Shown one piece after another: positions 33,947-42,224 of a stretch of DNA of 64,000 nt; within the stretch, counting starts at the first letter, position 1, and the number at the start of each line of letters is the position of its first letter. Where the stretch lies: assembly GCF_001908275.1 (NCBI RefSeq), contig NZ_CP018620.1:4774001-4838000 (forward strand). Reading direction: 5' to 3'. The position numbers and the translations under genes are program-made. The notes under the pieces are model-generated. The model worked only from the letters and a program-made list of their open reading frames with translations. It was not told where the DNA came from and did no database searches. The DNA is from Paenibacillus xylanexedens (GTDB taxonomy: Bacteria > Bacillota > Bacilli > Paenibacillales > Paenibacillaceae).

Positions 33947-35317
33947 TTATGAGAAAGCAATTCTCTCTGCATCTGACATCCGGTATTGGGATAACAAATA
34001 ATCTTTGCTTTGCATCGCCGCATGACGAATCGCATCCAGATCAACATTCAACAGCTTACCCTCTCGTTTCACGAGTCTACCTGCCACAAAGACCGTATCC
34101 ACGTTGGATGGATTGGCAAATTGCACAACAGCGCCGATTGGATCATGAACGGGGAACATATTCAGATCGGTGGTACGAATCATGATCAGATCCGCTTCCT
34201 TCCCTGGGGTCAACGTACCCACCTTCTGCTCCAATCCCAATGCTTGGGCACCAGCTGAAGTTGCAAATCTCAGCACTTGGCTGGACTGCAAGTTCAACTC
34301 ACCGGGCATCTCACCCTGCTGCAGAAGTTGTTCATTAGCTCTGGATCGTTCAGCCTGAAGTGCAAACTTCATCTGCGAGAACATATCTCCGCCTGTGGAC
34401 GTCACTACATCTACACCAAGTGTAGGGGTTCCCCCGTGTTCAAGAAAATAGCCGGTGGCCGGATATCCATGACCCATCATCATTTCAACCTCAGGTGTGA
34501 CCGACAAGGAAGCACCGCTATCTGCCAGCATTTTGTATTCATCCATGCCCATGGTGTTACCATGAACGATATTCACCCGTGGACTTAACAGTCCCGCTTC
34601 GTACAATTGACTAATCGAGCGATCCACAGATCCCCAACTGCCAAATCCGGCATGCATGGAACAGATCGCATCCAGTTCTTTTGCTAGCTCGATCTCTTTC
34701 ACGGTTGTATCCCAATGACTGAACTCCGGACCACGAATGGCAAGCCCATAAGTAAGTAATTGATCCTGTGATGAAAAATAACGTTCGTTGACTCTTCTCA
34801 CATCATTATTCGAATACGTGATTTGACTATCCCGATTCCAGTAGTCCGTCTCACCAGGTACTCCGTGAGCAAATACCGCCCGAATGCCAGCATCCTGAAG
34901 TCCACGAATCAGTTCATCCGTATGGTCAGGAGAATACGGCATGCTCCAATCCATTACTGTCGTCACTCCTGCATTAAGCGCTTCCAAGGAACCGAGCAGG
35001 TTGGCAATATAACTATCTTGTGGGCGGAGCTTGCTTCCCATCGCACCATAATAGAGATTTTGCAAATAAACTGGTAACGACCAGTTGGTTCCCGCTGTTT
35101 TGACAAGTGATTCCCACATATGCCGATGTGTGTCCACCAGCCCAGGCATAATAATCATCGATGAAGCATCAATGACCTCCGCATCCGGTATATCCAGGTC
35201 GGGCTGGATCGCCATAATCAGTGAATCCTGAATCAGAACGTCCGCCCTCTTATACTGTCCAATTTTAGCATCCATGGACAACACACAGCCATTTTTCAAC
35301 AGATAACTTGTCCGCAC
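33947..35317 (-). CDS. Amidohydrolase superfamily protein (cytosine deaminase / atrazine chlorohydrolase-like)
   Basis: A 456-residue metal-dependent hydrolase. The metal site MPGLVDTHRHMWES gives HxH as HRH. Further ligands lie in ICSMHAGFGSWG (His), INIVHGN-type VNIVHGNTMG, and the late Asp in TLGVDVVTSTG. The C-terminal TPGKEADLIMI strand and repeated beta composite domain are family typical. Such enzymes deaminate or dechlorinate purines, pyrimidines or triazines. The start is GTG (VRTSYLLK) with GGGAG about 9 nt upstream; a longer in-frame ATG overlaps that site. Unlinked to neighbours. Substrate unassigned. Confidence 0.85.
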   Translation of the reverse strand: MRTSYLLKNGCVLSMDAKIGQYKRADVLIQDSLIMAIQPDLDIPDAEVIDASSMIIMPGLVDTHRHMWESLVKTAGTNWSLPVYLQNLYYGAMGSKLRPQDSYIANLLGSLEALNAGVTTVMDWSMPYSPDHTDELIRGLQDAGIRAVFAHGVPGETDYWNRDSQITYSNNDVRRVNERYFSSQDQLLTYGLAIRGPEFSHWDTTVKEIELAKELDAICSMHAGFGSWGSVDRSISQLYEAGLLSPRVNIVHGNTMGMDEYKMLADSGASLSVTPEVEMMMGHGYPATGYFLEHGGTPTLGVDVVTSTGGDMFSQMKFALQAERSRANEQLLQQGEMPGELNLQSSQVLRFATSAGAQALGLEQKVGTLTPGKEADLIMIRTTDLNMFPVHDPIGAVVQFANPSNVDTVFVAGRLVKREGKLLNVDLDAIRHAAMQSKDYLLSQYRMSDAERIAFS

Positions 35318-35437
35318 AAGAAACATCTCCCATCTATTTTGGTTTGAAAGACGATCACATCCTGCTTACGAATCTGTACTGCTTCTGACTGTTTTTTCGC
35401 TAGTATATATATATTATATAGTTATTGTTAGTATTTA

Positions 35438-35989
35438 TCAATTTTGGAATTTGCGTTTTGCCCGAAATCTTCTAACCTTCATCAGATTGCCACACATCTT
35501 ATCATCACAGTACTTCTGTGTTCTGCTTCGGGTATCATCATAGAACATCCAGCGACAATCCGAATTATCACAGATCCGAATCCTGCCGCCTTCTCCCTCC
35601 ACCAAAGTCAAAGCAAAGTCAGCAGCTACCTCAGCCATAACCTGATGCCAATGTGCTTCTACAGCTACCAGTTGGAGTTTCAGTTCCTCATCAATTGTAG
35701 TCAATGTCCTTCTCACATGCCCTGCTTCCATAACGCCATTCAACCATTGTTTTTCTATATCCGTTAATGATGCTCCAGAAGACAAGCGGGCTCCAAGAGC
35801 TATCAATTCATTCCTGAAATTTCTCATCGACAACTCATCTTCTGGAGATGCAGGAACAGAAGCGTTAAGTTGCCATCGTTCCAGAAAGTCTTGCTGCCAG
35901 CTAGCCTTCCCCAGTCTGTCCTCCGATCGATCTCCCCCACGCCAGTCGTGATAATCGCTGTTTACAAAATCGGTCCATAATCGGTCCAT
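35438..35989 (-). CDS. CGNR zinc-finger (ABATE domain) transcriptional regulator-like protein
   Basis: A 183-residue protein. Residues 1-135 form the ABATE domain; residues 138-180 form the CGNR zinc finger with RICDNSDCRWMFYDDTR, QKYCDDKMCGN and the basic KVRRFRAKR tail, four cysteines in all. Proteins of this type are thought to be stress-inducible transcription regulators. The start ATG has GGAGGTATATAT upstream. It is divergent from the DinB-like gene, and the 145-bp gap has an inverted repeat that could be its operator. Inferred regulator, not demonstrated. Confidence 0.85.
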   Translation of the reverse strand: MDRLWTDFVNSDYHDWRGGDRSEDRLGKASWQQDFLERWQLNASVPASPEDELSMRNFRNELIALGARLSSGASLTDIEKQWLNGVMEAGHVRRTLTTIDEELKLQLVAVEAHWHQVMAEVAADFALTLVEGEGGRIRICDNSDCRWMFYDDTRSRTQKYCDDKMCGNLMKVRRFRAKRKFQN

Positions 35990-36029
35990 ATATATACCTC
36001 CGTTTATGTAACTATCTAATTAAATAAAG

Positions 36030-36073
36030 AAGGTTACAACTCGTCTTTGATGTGTTATATTAAGTGTAACCTT
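36030..36073. promoter_or_regulatory. Inverted repeat, candidate operator in the CGNR-DinB divergent gap
   Basis: AAGGTTACA (36030-36038) is repeated inverted as TGTAACCTT (36065-36073), 9-bp arms 26 bp apart. Two further GTTAC/GTAAC half-sites lie in the same gap (near 36007 and 36094). Operator role is inferred from position. Confidence 0.5.
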
Positions 36074-36133
36074 ATTATTCAGTTTTAGCTAGTTACATCA
36101 CAAATCACAATAATTCGCAAGGAGGAATAAGCA

Positions 36134-36634
36134 ATGACAAAAACAACAGCACTAGATGTGTTACTTATTCAAAAGGATGATACCTGGGATCAATGTAATT
36201 GGATTGTACCTTTGTCGAAATCCTTGGAGGGTCTTACAGCAGAACAAGCAGCCTGGATTCCACCCGCAGGGGGATTGAGCATCTGGCAGTTGGTTAACCA
36301 TATGTATTATTACAACCATCGCTTATTGTGTCGCATGCAAGGTAAGGAGCCTACCCTTCCTTCTGTAGACTCCAATGAATACACATTTGGGAATTCCGGA
36401 GATCCAACGGACGCAGTTGGATGGAATACACTGCTACAGGGTACAACTCGATTAGCCCAGCAGTTGCGAGATCAATTAGCTGCACTACAAGAACCAGATC
36501 TTGAAGCGGCATATATGGACTCCGAAGAGAAATGGGCACACGAACTATCTCGCTGGGTACTCCATGATGCGTATCACGCAGGTCAGATCGTGCTCCTCCG
36601 CAGACAGCAAGGAAGCTGGAAAATCGTTTTCTAA
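36134..36634 (+). CDS. DinB-like metal-binding protein
   Basis: A 166-residue four-helix bundle protein of the DinB/YfiT superfamily. Metal-binding histidines are visible in the helix IWQLVNHMYYYNHRLL and in the C-terminal segment LHDAYHAGQIVLLRRQ. Some relatives transfer bacillithiol or act on toxic thiol compounds; many are unassigned. The start ATG lies after AAGGAGGAATAAGCA. It is transcribed divergently from the CGNR regulator, so probable targets and regulators share the promoter region. Confidence 0.85.
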   Translation: MTKTTALDVLLIQKDDTWDQCNWIVPLSKSLEGLTAEQAAWIPPAGGLSIWQLVNHMYYYNHRLLCRMQGKEPTLPSVDSNEYTFGNSGDPTDAVGWNTLLQGTTRLAQQLRDQLAALQEPDLEAAYMDSEEKWAHELSRWVLHDAYHAGQIVLLRRQQGSWKIVF

Positions 36635-36685
36635 AAAAAATGCTTGAACTGCTAGCGCTTACAGGAATAAGATGAACTTATTAAT

Positions 36686-36714
36686 GTTACAGCTTGTTCA
36701 ACACACTATATAAT
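36686..36714 (+). promoter_or_regulatory. Promoter of the FMN-riboswitch transcript
   Basis: GTTACA (36686-36691) and TATAAT (36709-36714) are separated by 17 bp, close to the SigmaA consensus. It is 6-7 bp upstream of the riboswitch. Confidence 0.65.
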
Positions 36715-36720
36715 TGAATA

Positions 36721-36870
36721 GGATCTTCGGGGTAGGGTGCAATTCCCAACCGGCGGTGATGTTCTTCGGAACCAGCCCGCGACTCGCTATTTGTTCTTAA
36801 CGAAGGACATCTAGCGACTGACTTGGTGTGAATCCAAGGCCGACGGTACAGTCCGGATGAGAGAAGATCA
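36721..36870 (+). ncRNA. FMN riboswitch (RFN element)
   Basis: All conserved blocks of the RFN element are present in order: the P1 stem (GATCTTC at 36722-36728 pairing with GAAGATC at 36863-36869), GGGTAGGGTGCAATTCCC, ACCGGCGGTGAT, AGCCCGCGAC, GACTTGGTGTGAATCCAA, GCCGACGGT and AGTCCGGATGAGAGAAG. It binds FMN and is followed by a terminator, so it should repress the downstream transporter when FMN is abundant. Confidence 0.96.
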
Positions 36871-36926
36871 ACACAATGACATGCCGTTCACGGGAAGGCC
36901 TCTTTCCTGACGCATGTCCTTGGATG

Positions 36927-36967
36927 AGCCCCCGTTTATTTGGTATATGCCAAAACGGGGGCTTTTG
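36927..36967 (+). terminator. Riboswitch-controlled terminator
   Basis: AGCCCCCGTTT pairs with AAACGGGGGCT around a TTGGT/GCCAA inner stem, followed by TTTTGT. It separates the FMN riboswitch from the EamA start codon and is the expression platform. Confidence 0.9.
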
Positions 36968-37016
36968 TCGATTTTGCCAACTGAAGATTCCGTGTTCTGA
37001 CGAAGGAGTCCTGAAT

Positions 37017-37997
37017 ATGGAAAAGACATCAGCAGCATCACCTGTTTACCGCAAGGAACGAAGTAATACCGGATTCTGGCTTGTAGTTCTCGGCGCCGCC
37101 TTATGGGGTGTAGACCCACTCTTCCGCATTATTTTGCTAAATACGATGACATCAACGCAGATTGTACTGGTGGAACACATCATCGTCAGTCTTATTGCCA
37201 TTCCCGTACTGTGGAAATTCCGGTCTGACCTGAAAAACCTGCGTGCTCGCCACTGGATTGCCGTGATTTTTATCTCATGGGGAGGATCAGCACTCGCAAC
37301 GGTATTGTTCACCATGGCGCTTACACATAACGATCCGAATACGGTGCTTTTATTGCAAAAAATGCAACCACTCTTCGCTATCGTGCTGGCTAAACTTTTA
37401 TTAAAAGAAACGTTGCCACGTCGCTTCGGTGGATTGTTCTTCATAGCATTAGCAGGAACGTACCTGCTTACATTTGGCTTTACATTGCCATTAGGTAACT
37501 GGGACAACTGGATTCATGCTGGAAGCTTGTTGTCCCTTGGGGCTGCTGCCTTATGGGGAGGTTCAACTGTTATGGGACGATTGATGCTGGGGCAGGCGCG
37601 TTATGAAACGGTCACCTCCCTTCGCTTTGTCGTTGCTCTCCCGCTCCTGATCTTTATGACGTGGAACGAAGGTGCCGCATGGACGTTTCCGTCCGGAACG
37701 GGTGAACAGACTGCTGTCATCCTCAACATTCTCGGTCAGGCATTGTTACCAGGTCTGCTCAGTCTTCTGTTGTATTACAAAGGTCTGTCGTCAACCAAAG
37801 CATCTGTTGCAACTCTCGCAGAACTTAGCTTCCCGATGGCGGGTGTGTTGGTGAACTGGATTGCTTTCCGTACACTGATTACATGGGAGCAGCTGCTTGG
37901 TTTTATCCTGATCTGGGTGGCCCTCTTCGCCATTTCCAGACAGCAGGAAAGATCATCAACTGCGGCCGATGCTGCACCGAAGCTGCGTACAGAGTAA
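37017..37997 (+). CDS. EamA/DMT family transporter, riboflavin-transporter candidate
   Basis: A 326-residue membrane protein with two EamA repeats, about ten helices, starting at ATG after AAGGAGTCCTGAAT. Segments WLVVLGAALWGVDPLFRI, LLLQKMQPLFAIVLAKLLLKE and LGAAALWGGSTVMGR are typical of the drug/metabolite transporter superfamily. The FMN riboswitch upstream directly controls it. FMN riboswitches control riboflavin synthesis and uptake genes, and DMT-type riboflavin transporters (RibN, ImpX) are known, so uptake of riboflavin or a flavin is likely. The family call is secure; the substrate is inferred. Confidence 0.88.
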   Translation: MEKTSAASPVYRKERSNTGFWLVVLGAALWGVDPLFRIILLNTMTSTQIVLVEHIIVSLIAIPVLWKFRSDLKNLRARHWIAVIFISWGGSALATVLFTMALTHNDPNTVLLLQKMQPLFAIVLAKLLLKETLPRRFGGLFFIALAGTYLLTFGFTLPLGNWDNWIHAGSLLSLGAAALWGGSTVMGRLMLGQARYETVTSLRFVVALPLLIFMTWNEGAAWTFPSGTGEQTAVILNILGQALLPGLLSLLLYYKGLSSTKASVATLAELSFPMAGVLVNWIAFRTLITWEQLLGFILIWVALFAISRQQERSSTAADAAPKLRTE

Positions 37998-38045
37998 GTG
38001 GATATATCTGAGGTTCACATATAAACAAATAGTCAAATATAAAAT

Positions 38046-38086
38046 AAAACCATTGCACATCAAATTAGATGAGCAGTGGTTTTTTA
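38046..38086 (+). terminator. Terminator after the EamA transporter
   Basis: AACCATTGC-CATC and GATG-GCAGTGGTT arms are followed by TTTTTT. It is 50 bp past the stop. The rest of the 318-bp gap to the amidase shows no other gene. Confidence 0.8.
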
Positions 38087-38315
38087 TTTCCATGACTCGA
38101 TATTACTCGTTCATTTTCTCAATTAGCAATATGAGCTATTAACCCTTTGCTTTATCTCTATTTCGCAAACGCAAATCCCCCTCTTTTCCCTCCAACCTCA
38201 TAACGAATATGCATATCATCACACTACGTCTCTTCTATGTTTTGTCTTTTGTCTAATCCGGTGGTACGATGACATATGGAATAAACAGATGAATTATATT
38301 CAGAGAGGAACGATC

Positions 38316-39815
38316 ATGATGTCTTCATTCTCATATACCTCCTTCGACGCCGTAGGTTTGGCTGAACTGATCCGATCCCGGGAAGTATCCCCGGTTGAAA
38401 TGCTGGAAGCGGCGTTTGCACGCCTTGAAGAAGTGAATCCGCAACTTAATGCGGTTATTCGTACATATGAATCTCACGCACGTGAGGAAGCCGGTTTGGT
38501 TCGCCCTGGAGAACAACCTTTTGCCGGGGTTCCCCTGCTCTTGAAAGATATTTCGCAATCCTTGGAAGGTGAATTTCTGACTTCAGGCTCCCGTTTGTTC
38601 AGCGAGCATCGTGCATTACGCAATTCCAATTTTGTCACTCGACTCCGTGATGCAGGCTTTATCTTCATAGGACATACCAATACGCCTGAATTTGGTTTGA
38701 AAAATATTACCGAGCCCCGTCTTCATGGTCCAACTCGCAATCCATGGAATATCAATCACTCCCCAGGTGGTTCAAGTGGGGGTGCAGCTGCCGCTGTAGC
38801 TTCGGGTATTGTTCCTCTTGCCGGAGCCGGTGACGGAGGAGGTTCGATTCGTATCCCGGCTTCCTTTAGCGGATTGTTTGGATTGAAGCCAACCCGCGGG
38901 CGCACACCTGTAGGACCGGGAGTTGGTCGTCAATGGCAAGGCGCATCGATTGATTTTGCCCTCTCTCGCTCGGTTCGGGACAGTGCTGCATTGCTTGATA
39001 CGTTACAAGTCATTCAGCCCGAAGCTGCGTTCCATGCTCCACTCTTTCCAGGCAGTTACTTGGCTGATATGAGCTATCCACATCAACGCAAACTGAAAAT
39101 TGCATACACAACGGATTCGCCCGTGGGAACACCTGTCAGCGCAGAAGCCAAAGAGTCTGTATACAAACTCGTTCGCTGGTTGGAAGATCAAGGTCATCAT
39201 GTTGAAGAAAAGCTGAGTCCCGTCAACGGAGTTCGGTTGATGGAGAATTATTACATGATGAACAGCGGTGAGATGGCTGCAATGATCTCTTCCATGGAAC
39301 GATCCATGGGCCGGGCTCTGACCTCCGATGATATGGAGATTGAATCTTGGGTTCTGGCTGAAGCAGGCAAAAAGGTGTCCGCTGCGGAATTTGTACATAG
39401 CTTAGCTGAATGGGATGTAGCTGCAGCTCAGATGTCCACCTTATTTGAGCGTTATGACTTCTACGTCACACCCGTTAATGCTTTTCCTGCGCCTAAGATT
39501 GGTGAATTAACGCCTCATGACGAACAGATCCGTAATCTGATGCGAATTAGTGAATTGGACAAGACCCAGCAGCAGCAACTCATCTATGAAATGTTTGAGC
39601 CAAGTCTTACGTATACACCGTTCACCCAGCTTGCTAATCTGACAGGCCAGCCTGCGATAAGTGTACCTCTGCATATGACACCTGAAGGTTTGCCAATGGG
39701 CGTTCAAGTGATGGCAACCAAAGGACGCGAAGATTGGTTATTACATCTGGCTGGACAGCTTGAACAATCAGACCTCTGGATCGGGATGAGAGGTAATCCA
39801 CTATTTCCAGCATAA
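38316..39815 (+). CDS. Amidase signature family hydrolase
   Basis: A 499-residue amidase. The Ser-cisSer-Lys triad is visible: Lys in [10 protein letters not shown], cis-Ser in the signature [16 protein letters not shown], and the nucleophilic Ser in [11 protein letters not shown]. The region preceding ([19 protein letters not shown]) is typical of fatty-acid or aryl amidases rather than GatA. The start ATG follows GAGAGGAACGATC. A DUF1989 gene follows 134 bp later on the same strand. The amide substrate is unknown. It likely generates ammonia or carboxylate from an external amide. Confidence 0.88.
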   Translation: MMSSFSYTSFDAVGLAELIRSREVSPVEMLEAAFARLEEVNPQLNAVIRTYESHAREEAGLVRPGEQPFAGVPLLLKDISQSLEGEFLTSGSRLFSEHRALRNSNFVTRLRDAGFIFIGHTNTPEFGLKNITEPRLHGPTRNPWNINHSPGGSSGGAAAAVASGIVPLAGAGDGGGSIRIPASFSGLFGLKPTRGRTPVGPGVGRQWQGASIDFALSRSVRDSAALLDTLQVIQPEAAFHAPLFPGSYLADMSYPHQRKLKIAYTTDSPVGTPVSAEAKESVYKLVRWLEDQGHHVEEKLSPVNGVRLMENYYMMNSGEMAAMISSMERSMGRALTSDDMEIESWVLAEAGKKVSAAEFVHSLAEWDVAAAQMSTLFERYDFYVTPVNAFPAPKIGELTPHDEQIRNLMRISELDKTQQQQLIYEMFEPSLTYTPFTQLANLTGQPAISVPLHMTPEGLPMGVQVMATKGREDWLLHLAGQLEQSDLWIGMRGNPLFPA

Positions 39816-39949
39816 AGACGTATTATGTGGTGTGTTAAATTTACCATTGGATGTTCCTGCCTGAGTACAGAGTGCATCGTCATAAAAGTGCATGAAAGCA
39901 TCATCTGCTCCGCATACTGAAAGCAAACAGTAGCGGAGGAATGTAACAG

Positions 39950-40558
39950 ATGAATACGAATCAGCGCCATAAACAGTCTTATCGTATCCCAGCCAAAACG
40001 GGATATGCCCTGAAAGTAAACAAGGGTTCTTTACTACGCATAACGGATCTGGAGGGACAACAAGTCATTGATTTTGTGGCATACGATGCTACGGATGCTA
40101 ACCATCGCTTGGACCCCGGCGTGACAATGGACGTATTGCGTACTTACCGCATTAAACCGGGACAGTTTGTGTATTCCAATCAATACCAACCTTTACTCAA
40201 GATTGTCCGTGACACCGTTGGGGTACATGATTTCTTTAACTCCGCTTGTCGTCCCGAGATGTATGAGGTGTTATACGACAAAAAGGATCACGCGAGTTGT
40301 TATCACAACCTGAACACGGCACTGGAACCCTTCGGGATTCTACCACCAGATCAACACTATCCATTTAACCTGTTTATGAAGTCCGTTGTAGACAGTGAAG
40401 GCAAAATTGATGTTGTAGCTCCCGACTCTCGTGCAGGTGATTATATCGAGATGGAGGCACTAATGGATCTCACAATTGGGCTCTCTGCTTGTCCTTGTGA
40501 AGAAAGCTCATGTAACGGATACAACTGCACCCCAATTCAATTGGATGTGGAACTTTAA
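39950..40558 (+). CDS. DUF1989 (urea carboxylase-associated) family protein
   Basis: A 202-residue cytoplasmic protein of DUF1989. Family segments are IRIPAKTGYAL-like (YRIPAKTGYALKV), LRITDLEGQQVIDFVAYDA, and the C-terminal cysteine cluster LSACPCEESSCNGYNCTPI, possibly metal binding. DUF1989 proteins occur beside urea carboxylase, allophanate hydrolase or nitrogen-compound transport genes. Here the neighbour is an amidase, suggesting nitrogen-source use. The start ATG has GGAGGAATGTAACAG upstream. Function not established. Confidence 0.82.
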   Translation: MNTNQRHKQSYRIPAKTGYALKVNKGSLLRITDLEGQQVIDFVAYDATDANHRLDPGVTMDVLRTYRIKPGQFVYSNQYQPLLKIVRDTVGVHDFFNSACRPEMYEVLYDKKDHASCYHNLNTALEPFGILPPDQHYPFNLFMKSVVDSEGKIDVVAPDSRAGDYIEMEALMDLTIGLSACPCEESSCNGYNCTPIQLDVEL

Positions 40559-40691
40559 CAGAATAACAAGGCCTTGACGCAGTATGAGATAAAAGTAGTT
40601 TGTTCTAATTCACTCCTTGCGGGAATACGATGACTTGTACCCATTTTCTGTGACAACTGGTACAATTCATCGAACCCGTTAAGGAGTGAAC

Positions 40692-41324
40692 GTGTTTATG
40701 TCTGTACTGTTCAGTTATATCATTCTGGGAATATCATTGTCCGCTCCAATTGGTCCGATTAACGCCGCCCAACTCGACCGTGGAGCCCGCCACGGATTCA
40801 TGCATGCCTGGATTCTAGGACTCGGCGCTATGTTTGCAGACTTGGTGTATATGCTGCTGATTTATTTTGGAGTTGCCCATTTTCTGGACACGCCGTTCAT
40901 GCGCTCTTTTCTCTGGTCATTTGGCAGTTTTATTCTGATTTACACGGGAGTGGAAACGCTCTCGAAGCTGAAGCAAGGCATTCAAGGTACATCTACTGCG
41001 GAAGCGACTGTTCGGAAATCGTTTATATCCGGATTTTTGATGGCCCTGTCCAATCCACTGAATATTTTATTTTGGCTTGGGATCTACGGCTCTATTCTCG
41101 CGACAACTGTGAAGCATACGGACACGGCTCATTTGCTGCTCTACAGTTCAGGCATATTCATTGGTATTCTGGTGTGGGATGTCATTATGGCTGGCATGGC
41201 CAGTCGATTCCACAAACATAGCAGTGAGAATGTATTGCGCTGGATCTCTATCATTTCGGGAATCTGCCTGATCGGATTTGGTTTGTATTTTGGGTACGAA
41301 GCTGTACGTTCCATTTTTTTCTGA
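40692..41324 (+). CDS. LysE family amino acid exporter-like protein
   Basis: A 210-residue membrane protein with about six helices. The LysE/RhtB signature is present: GISLSAPIGPINAAQLDRGARHGF, read as SLSAPIGPIN followed by GARHGF, plus FLMALSNPLNILFWLGIYG. Members export amino acids or related metabolites. The start is GTG (or ATG 6 nt later) after AAGGAGTGAAC. An extended -10-like TGGTACAAT lies about 20 bp before the RBS. The YcgG-like gene follows on the same strand. Substrate unknown. Confidence 0.85.
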   Translation: MFMSVLFSYIILGISLSAPIGPINAAQLDRGARHGFMHAWILGLGAMFADLVYMLLIYFGVAHFLDTPFMRSFLWSFGSFILIYTGVETLSKLKQGIQGTSTAEATVRKSFISGFLMALSNPLNILFWLGIYGSILATTVKHTDTAHLLLYSSGIFIGILVWDVIMAGMASRFHKHSSENVLRWISIISGICLIGFGLYFGYEAVRSIFF

Positions 41325-41348
41325 CAACAAAATCAGGCTGGACAGTCA

Positions 41349-41401
41349 CCCAACTTCCCCCACATTAATACTGTAACGGTATCATGTGGAATGGAGTTGG
41401 G
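41349..41401 (+). promoter_or_regulatory. Hairpin covering the ribosome binding site of the YcgG-like gene
   Basis: CCCAACTTCC...CCACAT (41349-41365) can pair with ATGTGG...GGAGTTGGG (41384-41401), with an inner ATAC/GTAT pair. The 3' arm includes the GGAG of the next gene, so folding would block its Shine-Dalgarno site. It is not followed by T residues. Confidence 0.5.
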
Positions 41402-41406
41402 AATCA

Positions 41407-42168
41407 ATGGCGGAGCTGTATAGTGCCGACGAAATAAACACCTTGTTTGAGCGTCTTCCATCTTGGCAGCAGGACGCTTATTCGCAATTTGGTAAAATGA
41501 TCGCCGACGAAGATAATACGTATCCATGTGTACCTGGACGAATGGGGTTTCTGTCAGGACATTTGAGGTACGGATTTACGTGTGACCCCCGATCTGAACA
41601 TGCTGCCGAAGATATGGCAGATCTGCTTAGACAATATGGTCCTGTCTCCAGAGACACCGGTCATTATGCTTCCATGGTCGTGATCTGTGAGACGCCAAGT
41701 GATCTGAAAGATCATACAACCGTAGAGCAATATCAGACGTTATTCTGGCAAATGCTTAATCGGGTAAGTTCACACGATACCGAGCCGTGGCCGGAACATA
41801 TTTCAACCGATCCTCATGATTCATCATGGGAGTTTTGCTTTGGCGGAGAGCCTTACTTTTGTTTCTGTGCAACTCCTGCACATGAACTCCGAGCCAGCCG
41901 TCATTTTCCTTATCTCATGTTTGCTTTTCAACCGCGGTGGGTATTCGAATCCATTAATGACAACACCCCTCTTGGTCGTAAAATGAAAACCTTGATTCGC
42001 AAACGTCTCGCTGCGTATGATGCTGTACCTGCTCACCCTTCGCTGATGTGGTATGGTCAGCAGGATAATCTGGAATGGAAACAGTATTTCCTGCCTGATG
42101 ATGAGCAGACACCTTCCAAATGTCCATTCATGCGGATGAAGCAAGCCTTAGGCAAGTTGACGAAATAA
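41407..42168 (+). CDS. YqcI/YcgG family protein
   Basis: A 253-residue cytoplasmic protein close in length to B. subtilis YcgG. Family landmarks are YPCVPGRMGFLSGHLRYGF (read as YPCVPG and GHLRYGF), EFCFGGEPYFCFCATPAH and the late LMWYGQQDNLEWKQYFLP. No function is known; a haem- or metal-binding role is suggested for the family by its Cys/His residues but is unproven. The start ATG (MAELYSADE) follows a GGAGTTGGGAATCA Shine-Dalgarno that lies inside a hairpin. It ends before a convergent permease. Confidence 0.85.
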   Translation: MAELYSADEINTLFERLPSWQQDAYSQFGKMIADEDNTYPCVPGRMGFLSGHLRYGFTCDPRSEHAAEDMADLLRQYGPVSRDTGHYASMVVICETPSDLKDHTTVEQYQTLFWQMLNRVSSHDTEPWPEHISTDPHDSSWEFCFGGEPYFCFCATPAHELRASRHFPYLMFAFQPRWVFESINDNTPLGRKMKTLIRKRLAAYDAVPAHPSLMWYGQQDNLEWKQYFLPDDEQTPSKCPFMRMKQALGKLTK

Positions 42169-42224
42169 CCTTAAAACACTCATTAATCCGTTATACGACC
42201 TCCACAAGAGTTGCTGAGAGTTGC

